From Stereocaulon alpinum (lineage: Eukaryota > Ascomycota > Lecanoromycetes > Lecanorales > Stereocaulaceae): DNA of 64,000 nucleotides. The first letter of the stretch is position 1. Each line of letters starts with the position of its first letter. The stretch is taken from assembly GCA_018257865.1 (NCBI GenBank), contig JAEUBA010000003.1, forward strand, positions 620,001 through 684,000. The letters are read 5' to 3'. The translations under genes and the position numbers were made by a program. The notes below the pieces were generated by a model that saw only the letters and a program-made list of their open reading frames with translations, was not told the DNA's origin and ran no database searches. Shown in pieces: positions 1-10,036 of the stretch.

Positions 1-76
1 AAACCTTACTTTGCATGCGGCATCAGACACTAACTCCTTGGAAGAAACAACTGGCTAACTTGCACTTACCTTACAG

Positions 77-2564
77 ATATCAGATACGCTTCTTTCGGCA
101 AGCAGATAAAGCTCTTAGAAGACAGTCTCCGAACTTTGGAATCTGTAGTCGTCAATGCAGACAAGCAGCTCCAGCTCCCAAGGCGGCCGTGGCATAACGA
201 TGCTGACCGCTTTGGCCCATCGGTGGAAGTGCTGTCGGAAGTTGCAGGGGACTTCAAAAAAACCCTCGAGGAATGCGATGCCCTGTTGAAGGACCATTCC
301 AAATTTCAGTATTCCCAAGCAGGTTTCATTGAAAATGTCATCTGGTGGTCCTCTGTCGAAGGCGACGTCAATAATTTGAAGGAACGGGTACGCTTTCACA
401 TGATGAAATTGACGTTCGTCGCGAAACCCTTCGAAATCCAATTGCTACTAGGGATCAAACATGAGCTGCAGGAACTGCGAAAAGACGTCAATGAGATCAA
501 GACAATCTTAGTTAATGGTCTTCAAAATAGAGATACGTCCAGCTCCGCCTACCTTCAGTCCTTCCAGGTACCGGATGAGCTGGCCAGGCGATTTGCGAAC
601 TCATTACAAATTAACGCACCAAAATCTTTCCAGATCCAGGGCGAACTAACCCTCAAAGACATCTTTGATGCCTTGGTGTACCACTTTGCTGACAGCACGA
701 TTGAATTCAATCCGCGGCCCGAAATGCGTCAACGAGCTCCAGACGAACCGCAATATCTAAATCTCGTCAAAGCGCGTTGGATTGCAGACGTGATCAAGGG
801 AAGTGACTCATTCCGACTCGCTGGGCCTGACTCGCTATGGGCAGACTATCTCAAAGAACTCGAGGACGACATAAAGGGTCAATTCAGGCGTTTCGATACT
901 GGCCAACTTGTTCCGCCATTACCTGACCGCATAGCGCTACTTCCAGATAGCTGCTTCTCCATCTGGGTCGCTGAAGCACCTCCAGTGCACCCTCCGGATC
1001 TCGCAGAGCCGCGACCATTGGAAGAGAAGATTCTAGAGCTTGCTCTTCCCGGCACTTTTGGTACTCGTCAATCGACCGTGACCGTATTCCGCAAGAGTGA
1101 GTCAAAGATACGCCTGGTCAAAACAACCAAGGATGATCAGAACCAGTACTTCCATCATGAAGTAGAAACACCGCTCAATATCGAGTCTGATCGACTGATT
1201 CCAACCTTTGCAACCCCGAGCGATCCGTCTACCGCTACTAATAATGTAATGCTCTGTAACAGTCAGGGACAGGATCCGACATGGTACTCTTTGAAGGATG
1301 CAGCCGATGTTCTTCATTTCCAACGCGCCCTGACGGGCTTCCGCGTTTCCCACCAGATATTGAACATCTCTTGGTCCATTGAAGGATCAGCTAAGCCAAG
1401 CAAGTCGGGCAGGGGAGGTGTACAGTTTTGGCATCTGAAACCCTTTCAACCCATAGGAGAAGATGGAGAGAGGACCTTGGATACTAGCTCGATGTCGACT
1501 AGAAGCCCTCAGTCCCCGACTCCAAGTGCTGCGCTGACAAGACATTCTACGGGGCTGTCTGCTACTACAACGCTTTTCTCAACTGGTAGCATCGCGTCCA
1601 CTGTAAATGGTCCACGCGGCGATGGTACCGCTCTCTTATGCCCTGAGTTGCCAAGAATTGTAATCTTCACGTCATGCGAAGGCATGTACACATTTCTGCA
1701 ATTCAAGAGTGAGTACCAAAATGCATGCAATCTTTCAAAGCTTTTGAATATTTTACTAAAGCCATGCCAGTTGACACGAATCTTTTCATCAATCCAAAAG
1801 GAACGAAGTCAAAAACAACCGTCGTCATCGAGACTAAAGCCAAGAAAATTGATTTTGTAAAACTTTCTGTCAAGGAGCTTAACAGCTGGAATTTAGCATT
1901 CTTCAGACATCCACGGCACCCTGAGATGCGGAAGCTTGAAACCATCAAACAAGGCTCAGAGGCAGCCAGCAAGATAATGGAGATAACCAGTAAGAAGTAC
2001 ATCGTCTTGACATTCACAGGGCCAACAGGTAAGCGATCATTCCGCGACATAACTGTCCGAAAAGAAGGATGGGAATGCTAATTGCCATATTCAGAGAAAG
2101 AAGAATTTTGTGCAGAGTTCGACATGCTTGCCAGATTAAGAGACGTGGACCAAAGTAAATACACTCGAACGCTTATGGAGAAGAAACATAAAGCCAACAA
2201 CCCAGGCTCCCGTGGTCTACTGCGTAAACAGCATACATCTCAAACTCACAAAAACCAGTGCTAACGGGACGTAGAACCTCAACCATACCAGCCCCAACAA
2301 CAACGCCCAACCGGTAGCCCGGAGATGAATTCGCCCCAGTACTCTCGAGCCATGAGCTATTCTTCAAGTGTCAACGGTACTCTGGACAATGTCTCGCCCC
2401 GAAACTCTCAAGCTATCAGCTTTTCTTCTAGTGCCATTGCGGCTCCTGGCATGGAGGAATTGCATGGCAACAGCATACCAATTCCAGAACTGAGTAGCCG
2501 CAGAGTATATCCAGAACTCAGTAGCCGCAAAGTATATCCGGAGCTCAGCAGCTACAGAAGGTGA
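77..2564 (+). CDS. unrecognised large protein, 3' part of gene (5' end outside window)
   Basis: I do not recognise the family. The window opens inside an intron: a CTAAC branch point lies at about 54-58 and the acceptor at 75-76, so coding resumes at 77. Exons 77-1708, 1771-2028, 2095-2223 and 2275-2564 join with GT..AG introns of 62, 66 and 51 nt. Together they give 768 residues and a TGA stop. An apparent TAA at 2079-2081 falls inside the second intron. The first part is helical with a short coiled-coil-like stretch (HELQELRKDVNEIKTIL), as seen before effector regions in fungal NACHT-type proteins. The middle is Ser/Thr/Pro-rich, and the C-terminus is low complexity with three copies of a VYPELSSR-like unit. 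No catalytic motif is visible. The start codon and first exon(s) lie upstream. Confidence 0.6.
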
Positions 2565-2645
2565 TAATTCAAATTGCTTGGAAGAAGATCATTGTATTGA
2601 GTGCTGCAGTGGATCACTCGGCGCTGGGGATGCCCTGTCACTCTT

Positions 2646-4441
2646 CTATGGTAAAATCGACTCCACGACCACCGCCTTAGGTTTACACTGAACTTCCTTG
2701 AAACCGACACGCTTGACTACAATCCTACCGATGGCGTTCGAGTCTTTAATAACGCGGACGTCATACTTCCGCAGCGCTTCATTGTTAATTTCGTTATCGG
2801 TCTTCCGTGTCCCTTCCTGGAAGTGATCCGATACCTTTCTTCCAATCCCACGATTCACAGCACTGCTGAGCGATCTTGCGCCTAGTTCTGCGTTGTAGGT
2901 CTTCGCTGCAAGATATATGGCAGTCTCTCCGTCGTCCACAAAATTCAGGAAGATGTGTTTTAGAAAACTTTTGGCCTCGATATCGATGGCCCCACGTACC
3001 TGTATGCGGCGCTCGCGCATGAATTTATAAGTTGCAACAGCTTGCTCGTCCTTGTCGAATGGCAGGAACGGCACAATTTCCGTTAGCCGACCGGTCAGAG
3101 GAGCCCCCAATGCATCACTCACAACTTGTCGGACTGAATCACGAAGATTATCACAGGGAACTTTCTTCTTCTGCTGCTCCTGGTAGTGGTTTTTGATGTG
3201 CCGGGCTGCGAACTTCCTGATAAGCTCAGTTCCCAGGTTTGTCGCCAGTATCCAGAAGATCTTCTTGCAGTCCAGCTTCTGGTGATTGCGCCGATCATTG
3301 TAATGACCGGACTCAAACAGCAGAAGCATCGCTTGTCGTACAGCAGAAGTCGCCTTGTCGAACTCGTCAAGGAACACTACTGCTCTTTGGCCTGCCACCT
3401 TTGCGAGATAGTTGTTCAAGTGGGTGCCTTCCTCACAACCGTAGTAAGGAGCTTGTGGGCCGAACATGTCGGTCTCGAATCGCGCTGTGGCACAATCGAC
3501 CGTCAAGCTGTCGAGCGAAAGCAGGTCGCCTATCCTTGTGGCCAGTTCTGTTTTCCCATGACCGCTGGGACCGGTGAAGAGAAAGACTACTGGGTTGGCG
3601 GACTCCCATAGAAGATCGCTGGTGATGGTATCAAGGACCTCCCGTGTCGCGTAATTTTGACCTATGATGTGATCCGGTGCCTCGAAGAGTGGCATGATGC
3701 CGTGTTCATCTGCGACTTGCTTCGCACTGGCTGTCAGTTTGGGTATATGGTCGGCCTTCCACAGGCAATAGCGTTGCATAAGAGTCAGATTCCTGCAAAG
3801 AACTTCCCGGATGGCCACCGTACACCATAGATCCTTCCCGTCAACGCCATCCGAGTCTTCAAGGGTATCTTTCATGGGCGCCAGCAGAAAATCTTGCCAC
3901 ATGTCCCTTGGTACGTCCGCTGGGTCTGCCCCCACGGCAAGCAAGGCTACTAGAGTGTCGGTTGTATCTGACAAGTCGCATTCGGCAGTCAATATTGTAT
4001 AGGCCAATACAGGAAGATATGTCTGAGGCGAGTTCAAGGGGCCCATCCGCATGTTTGGGTCCGCTCCTGCTCTACACAATAGCCGCACAATTTTCGGCGA
4101 GTTGCGCTCCGCAGCGAATTACAAGATCGGATAATATGATTCCTCTGGACCTGCTTGCAACCTCGTACCAAGTAAGACTTCGACATTGGAGGGGTGATAC
4201 GCCTTGAGATAGGCTTCGATGCATTTGCCATCCAGGCCATTCTGGATCGCCCACGCCAACTTATTCAGAGTGATCTCATGATGCTGTCGTGCGTGGTCCA
4301 AGAAGGCATCCCCTTCATTCACATCACAGGCGTAACACTCTTCTGGCCCATATGGCGTGACTGTGGGCAGAAAGAAGGGCTGAACGATACTATTTCGTAA
4401 TTCAGATCAGCAATGCACCGGTCGTGATGGGGTTTTATCAT
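2646..4441 (-). CDS. ankyrin-repeat AAA+ ATPase (ClpB/SKD3-like), interrupted by an in-frame stop
   Basis: The C-terminal ~400 residues form a Clp-type AAA+ module: Walker A GPSGHGKTE, Walker B VVFLDEFDK, sensor-1 ILATNLG and a sensor-2-like LGARSL. Upstream are ankyrin units ending in GADPN and GADPAD. This architecture, ankyrins before a class-2 Clp ATPase, is that of the SKD3/CLPB disaggregase group. Reading back from 4088 the frame continues through a clear ankyrin helix pair (FAAERNSPKIVRLL) but meets TAA at 4119-4121, then stays open to about 4391 in the same frame. A GT..AG removal of the stop is possible on paper (51 nt) but would delete the ankyrin consensus and has no branch point. 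Near 4378 the frame appears to shift relative to an ATG at 4441, which I give tentatively as the start. The gene is probably decaying, although the ATPase domain is intact. Confidence 0.6.
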
Positions 4442-5429
4442 TCACCTCGGCACCTTTATTTCCTCTGCCATTGTCGCTGTTACATTCTTGGCCTTCCTAT
4501 TAGACTTTTTGTTGCTTGCGTGCTTGGCGTTGATCATTGATCTCGACGTGGGGTTGACAAAGACTTGTACAGGCGTTGTAATAGAATTCTCTCTATATTT
4601 CAAGTTTCGTGTACGGCTTAGACGCCTCATATATACCCCATTACGATCTCCATGATGAAATCCAATCCTCAATACCTAAAACAAGTCCCTAGATGTCCTG
4701 TAATGCCCCACAAATATCCGTGCTCCTTCCAGCCAAACAAAGACTATCGGAGAAACACAGCGGCGTATTGCATGAAAGATACGTAGAGTCAAAAGAAGCA
4801 GGGATCCGAGATACAGCCATTCCTAGAGATCAGGCATCAGCTTGGTAGTATATGATTTCTGAGTAAGCAGGAACAACAGGGATAATATTGATGCATGTAT
4901 GGGCTGCCACTTGGGATATCGCTCGATGGATTAGCGTTGTCTAGGAAGGCTAGCTGTTTGGGTATAAGCCGAGAATAGTCTCGTATGTAGGAGCGGTAGC
5001 ACGCAGCCTCTTGGACATTGAAATGCTGCAACATTACGATTCAAATCAATGTCATCTGCTAGCTGGCCATACAATCTAAAACCACGATTTAATATTGGTA
5101 AAGGATCCACATGTGGTCTTCTCAGTAGGGCATTGATGGTAGCCGGACGGGATCATCAGTCACAGTCTAGGGATGGCAGCTGCATCAGGGAGTGCCTCTG
5201 AGCTTGCCCTTCTTAACACGCCAAGGCACGCTTGGGTGGCTCGCTTTACCTTCCTATCACTGTAAAGACAAGCCGGAGATAAGCCGGTTATCGGCAGAAT
5301 TTCAAAGCAAACACTCAGCCTGACAAGCATGCCGCGTACAAGGTTCATGAGAGTACGCTCGCTGGTAGAGGTTGCAGACTGACGTGGATTCTTACCAGAT
5401 AGTGACGCCTCCAAAAGGTGCATGGATCT
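4442..5429. other. intergenic, no gene supported
   Basis: About 1 kb between the ankyrin/AAA+ gene and the MFS gene, which are divergently oriented. A minus-strand frame at 4442-4672 is open but basic and low complexity and joins nothing convincingly. The region probably holds the two promoters. I see no RNA gene or repeat. Confidence 0.4.
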
Positions 5430-7462
5430 ATGACTGGTACGAACATGGATTGTCACGAAGCAACGGAGACCTCTCCGCTACTTGGGAAAGTTAGCAACGG
5501 TTCGCTAGATGATGGGATCTCTCACAACGGTGTGCTAGTTGACCATGAAAGCGTCAATGGGTACATGAACAGAGTCACGAAGCTTGCCGAGGACGAGGAG
5601 AGCCAATCGAATGGCGAGGACAGAGCACCGCGATATGAGGGCTTGCCGGATGTGAAAGCGAAGCTCGTATACATTGTGCCTGCATTGAGCATTGGCGTAC
5701 GTTGGCTGCTGTATAATACCACGCCTCATGCTCACACACTTCAGATCTTCCTGGCTGCGGCAGATCAGACCATCATTGTCTCTTGCTATGGGAAGATTGG
5801 AAGTGACCTGAACTCACTGAGCAACACATCATGGGTCGCTACCGCGTGAGCTTCACGCCATATCCCCGCTCTGTCATTTCGCTGACATCTCTTCCCTGCA
5901 GCTACTTTATCACTTTGACTTCCTTCCAACCCTTATATGGAAAATTGAGCGATATCTTCGGAAGGAAGGCATGCCTCCTGTTTGCTTACACGATCTTTGG
6001 GCTTGGGTGCCTCTTCTGTGGCCTGGCAAGGAATATGAACGAGCTCATCGCGGCACGAGTAAGCTATACAACAGACAATTAGGACATGCGAGGCTAAGAC
6101 AAGCCTTAAGGCCTTTGCAGGAATCGGTGGTGGTGGAATGACCACCGTTGTCTCCATCGTTATGAGCGATGTAGTGCCGCTTCGCGAGCGTGGGACCTGG
6201 CAAGGCATCATCAACATTATCTATGCATCTGGAGCTGGCTGTGGTGCACCACTTGGTTGGAGTTTATCGCATCCGTAAAGACTGGCGAATGCTGACTTGA
6301 TGTAGGTGGTATGTTGGCTGACACTATCAGCTGGCGATGGTAAGGTTATGCTCACCTTCGGCAGAGCATGGACTAACGTCCTGTAGGGCCTTTCTGGCAC
6401 AAGCCCCAATGTGTGCTCTAGCGATCCTCCTTGTTGCCCTCGTCCTGAAGCTTCCCGAGAAGGAAGTCTCGAACTGGAAGACCAAAGTTCGTCAAATCGA
6501 CTTCCTCGGTGCATTCGTACTCGTGGCTGCAGTCTTCTTCCTACTGCTCGGCTTGGATTGGGGTGCCAACCATTCCTGGTCTGACATAGTCACTATCGTT
6601 TCGCTGTGCCTGGCATTCCCGCTGTTCATCGTCTTCGTCTTCGTTGAGATCAAGGTCGCCGTGGCACCATTCGCTCCAGCCCGAATCATCTTTGAAAGGA
6701 GTCTCATCGCATGTTACTTGTGCAACTTCTTTAGCTTCGCTGCTTGGCTTTCTCTTCTTTTCTACCTACCACTCTTCTTTCAAGCCGTCGACGGCTTCTC
6801 CGCCTCTCAGGCTGGAGTAAGGCTTTTGCCTGGCATCGTCGCTGGAGTTTCCGGGTCGTTGTTCGGTGGCTTGCTAATGCAAAAGACTGGGAAATACTAC
6901 TGGCTTACTGTGTGCGCATACACCACGTTGATGCTCGGCGTGATACCGGTCCTACTGTGTACGGGCCTAGTGACCAATAACACGTATGGAATCTCGCTGG
7001 GACTGGTCATGGGTGGCTTCTCGAACGGCATCGGCGTGACCACATCATTGATCGGACTCATTGCGAATGCTTCAGTAGAAGACCAGGCTGTCGCTACAGC
7101 TTGCTCTTATCTATTTCGCTCTCTTGGGTCTGTCGTCGGCCTATCATTGTCAGCAACAGTGGTTCAGCAGTCTCTGAGGACACAACTCAGAGACCGTTTG
7201 AGTAGTGGGAAAGACGCTGATAAAATAGTACAAAGAGTACGAGAGAGCTTGGACTACGTCAAGACGCTAGAACCACATATACAGGAGATTGTGAGACGTT
7301 GCTACGGTGCCGCCACAAGAGATGGCTTTGTATTGATGCTGTTCATAGCATCTTTTGCCATGTTGAGTAGCTGTAAGCTGTGATTCACCTTCTGCAGGGG
7401 CTTATCCCTTGGCTAACACGTTCTGTCTAGGGTTCATAAGAGAGAAGGCGCTCAGCCGATAG
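5430..7462 (+). CDS. MFS transporter, vacuolar basic amino acid / multidrug (Vba/Fnx1-like) type
   Basis: Seven exons (5430-5696, 5745-5845, 5902-6058, 6111-6255, 6306-6339, 6387-7372, 7431-7462) give 573 residues. The cytosolic N-terminus carries an acidic dileucine-type ETSPLLG motif, common on vacuolar membrane proteins. The core shows DHA2/14-TMS signatures: ADQTIIV in TM1, LYGKLSDIFGRK in the TM2-3 loop and GIGGGGMTTVV in TM4. The closest characterised relatives by motif are fungal Vba1-3 and Fnx1, which move basic amino acids or drugs into the vacuole. Six introns of 47-58 nt have good branch points (for example GACTAACG before 6387). Two in-frame ATGs (5430, 5445) are possible starts and the first was taken. 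The substrate cannot be read from sequence. Confidence 0.88.
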
Positions 7463-8576
7463 ACAAGTGGCACCATTGCTATACAACAAAACCCACCCAT
7501 TATAGAACGCGCGAAGAGTGCTCATCTAGAGATACCGAGTGCCAGTGACGTGCGAGATATCGCAACGTTGACTCTATGATGCTTCGAAACACCCAAGGCC
7601 ATGTTCGTGGTGGAATGTCCGCGTTTATAGCCAAAGCGAAGGGATTTCGTGACGTGGGGGAAAAGGCCGGCGCGGCGTCAGGAGCACGCATGTTAGAAAG
7701 GGGTATTGGTGACGGAGTGTCCTTCATGGCTGCCCCAATCGGAACAAACCCTGGCTTCTTAGAGTGGGCAATCTGCCCATGGCGGATGCCACCAAGTAAG
7801 ACTCAGAGCGTGGGAAGCGCATCACGGCGGTAGATTTATAGGTACAGACGTCTCTCTGAGCGCAAGATGGGTCATGGGAGGACGAGAACGAGCGTACAAG
7901 CGCTCGAATAGTGGCACGATTGAGTAAGACTTGAATCATTCAGCAACCAACATTGCGTGTGAGTTCTCAGGTGCGTAACCATGCGGAGCGCGAGAATAGT
8001 CACAGGACGGATTCACGAAGCATAATTGGAGCTTATGAGCATCCAGCGTGCTAGGCGAATCGTAGTGTTTACGATTGACGGCGTAGAGACAAATTCGAGA
8101 TTTGGTTTGTATGTAAAGTGGATGGAGGGTGGAATTAGACCGCCATGATAGGCGAGGAGAACAACCAGGATGCTGTTGCAATTCAGCAAGCGAAGATCCT
8201 GCAGTAGGGAAATTAGAATCGGTGCTGAGGGGGCTGTTAGAAGAGAACAAGGGATAGCTAGCTGTACGGTTTTGCCAGAGCCACCTTTGAGACCTAGGTC
8301 AGGGGGAAGAGGGATCAAGATGGAATGCAGTATAGGTTGGAGGATCTCGTGTGATTTCGAATTGTTTGTTGGTGGTTTTTGCTTGATATTGAGTGCTTTC
8401 GTACATTCAGATCAGTGTAGTAGGCTTCTGATAGAGCAATGGGTTCCCTGTTGATCGAGGCCCACGCTTATCCTACAGACTGTTCCACAAGTAAACATAA
8501 CCGCCCTCATCATCATCCATGAATCGTACCGCACCATCGCTATGCAAATCCCCATCCCCACACCACCCCCCCCCCC
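7463..8576. other. intergenic, no gene supported
   Basis: 1.1 kb between the ends of two convergent genes (MFS transporter and NudC). Short open frames here have no recognisable composition or splice structure. C- and A-rich runs near 8568-8576 precede the NudC stop. No RNA gene or inverted repeat was seen. Confidence 0.4.
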
Positions 8577-9255
8577 TCACCCCATCTTAGCATTACTAAA
8601 ATCCATCTCCGGATGCTGCGCCTTAAACTTCTCCAACATAGCCATCTTCCCCTCCTCATCACTAGTCGGTTTCCCCATCTCCTTTTGCCTCTGATCATAC
8701 ATCATCTTCTCCACCATGCCCCTCGTCTCCCCGTCCAGATCCCCCAATTTACTATTCTCCGGCGTGATTTTGGACGTGTCGAGGAAGTAGGGCGCGTTGG
8801 TTGTGACGGATGCCCACCATTGTTGCTTGCCTGTTTTGTCGAGGTGTAGGCTGATTTCTTTGCTGGGTCCTGTTGTTGTTTCGAGCGTCCAGGTTGATTC
8901 TGAGGGGTGGATTTCGTGGGGGAGGGGGCCCTGTGGGTAGAGTTAGCTTGGGTAGGGGGCTTTTTTTGGTGAGTAGGGAGGGGGCGTTGAGATGGGGGGA
9001 GCTATTGTGGAGGGGGGGGGTGGTAAGTACATCTATTACGGGCTCCTGCCCCTTCACGCCTACTTTGAGATACATCTTCTTCATTTCCACTACTATGTCT
9101 TTGCCGCGTAGATTTGAGGGTACGGGTATTGTTATGTCGAGGTCTTGTATTGTTTGGGTCCATTTGTAGGGGAGCTTGGCTTGTTCTTCTGCTTCTCTGG
9201 CGCGGTCTTCTTTGTCTTTCTTGTCACGCTCTTCGGGTGGGGGGGAGGTTGACAT
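8577..9255 (-). CDS. nudC: NudC-family CS-domain nuclear movement protein
   Basis: Two exons (9255-9031 and 8930-8577) separated by a 100-nt intron (GTACTT..ACAG, branch CTAAC) give 192 residues, the usual size of fungal NudC. The order is a charged N-terminal helix (residues ~7-27), then the CS/p23-like domain beginning at YKWTQTIQDLDITIPVP and containing the family-typical WTLE and WWASVTT strands, then the C-terminal MVEKMMYDQRQKEMGKPTSDE tail shared by NudC proteins. NudC stabilises the dynein regulator NudF/LIS1 and acts as an Hsp90-type cochaperone in nuclear migration. The first ATG at 9255 fits the family start. Its promoter region is shared with the tRNA-Leu gene behind it. Confidence 0.93.
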
Positions 9256-9473
9256 TGTGGGCGTTTTGGGACGGTGGACGAATTTGGCAGAGCTTCTCTG
9301 ACTTCAGTAGGCGAGATGCATGGAATGGATTTCGTTCAGCTTGGGTATAAAACTTATCCACAGTCTATGAACTCTTGGCACAACGAAATCAAATTCTTGG
9401 CGCACAAACGCCTTAGACGATGATCAAAGACAGCAAAAAGCAAATGGATCTAATCGATCAGGCAAAAAGTAAT

Positions 9474-9570
9474 GAACAGAGTGGGACTCGAACCCACGCC
9501 ACTTTCGTGACCAGGAAGTAAAGTTAAGGTGACCTTAACCTGGCGCCATAACCAACTCGGCCATCTGTCC
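9474..9570 (-). tRNA. tRNA-Leu(AAG) with 16-nt intron
   Basis: Read on the minus strand, the acceptor arm GGACAGA pairs with TCTGTTC. A D-arm, an anticodon stem CCAGG/CCTGG, a long class-II variable arm and a T-arm with GGTTCGAGTCCC follow. The anticodon loop reads TT-AAG-G, anticodon at 9534-9536. The intron is 9517-9532, one base 3' of the anticodon, and contains CTTAA that can pair with it, as nuclear tRNA introns do. A run of five T (minus strand, 9464-9468) is a pol III terminator. Confidence 0.93.
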
Positions 9571-10036
9571 CAAAGATACTGTAAAATTCTTCCTATTTCT
9601 CAATATATTTAATAATCTTCATGACATGAGGCTCGCATCTCTCTTTCTAAATTTGCGAAGTTTGGCAGTGCTTGCCTTCCGGCAGCCCAACTACACAACT
9701 ACTTTTATAATATAACAGACTTTTCGCTTACGTCCACCTCCACAATACAACAAGAGATCTGCGTGTTCTATCGTAGACCTAGGGAAACCCACACAAAGGT
9801 TTAACGCAATGGTAAGTGGATGTTCGAAGAGTCATTGTGTACATCAGCAAATGTTGCGTACCGTCCTTCATTTTCATGACTATTCATTCATTCCTGGTTC
9901 GTAGAAGTCTAAGAAAAAGTAGACATTTGTCTGATGTACGAGTGCTTTCTCATTGTTCTCGCCAATTCTACATCATATTATGGCGAAATGCAAATATGCG
10001 CTTGGTAGAGATGTATTCTAGCAAAAAGATCTCTTC
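9571..10036. other. intergenic, no gene supported
   Basis: AT-rich stretch upstream of tRNA-Leu and downstream of the NACHT gene. It must contain the 3' UTR of the latter. No coding frame with support. Confidence 0.4.

Noticed and set aside
2079..2081. In-frame TAA apparently ending the first gene
   Set aside because: It lies inside a 66-nt GTAAGC..CAG intron (2029-2094) with a TGCTAAT branch point. Splicing restores the frame to a continuing C-terminus.
2600..2630. GTGGATCACTCGGC, a word found at the start of animal 5.8S rRNA
   Set aside because: Only 14 bases match, with no continuing rRNA sequence, and the fungal 5.8S start differs. Coincidence.
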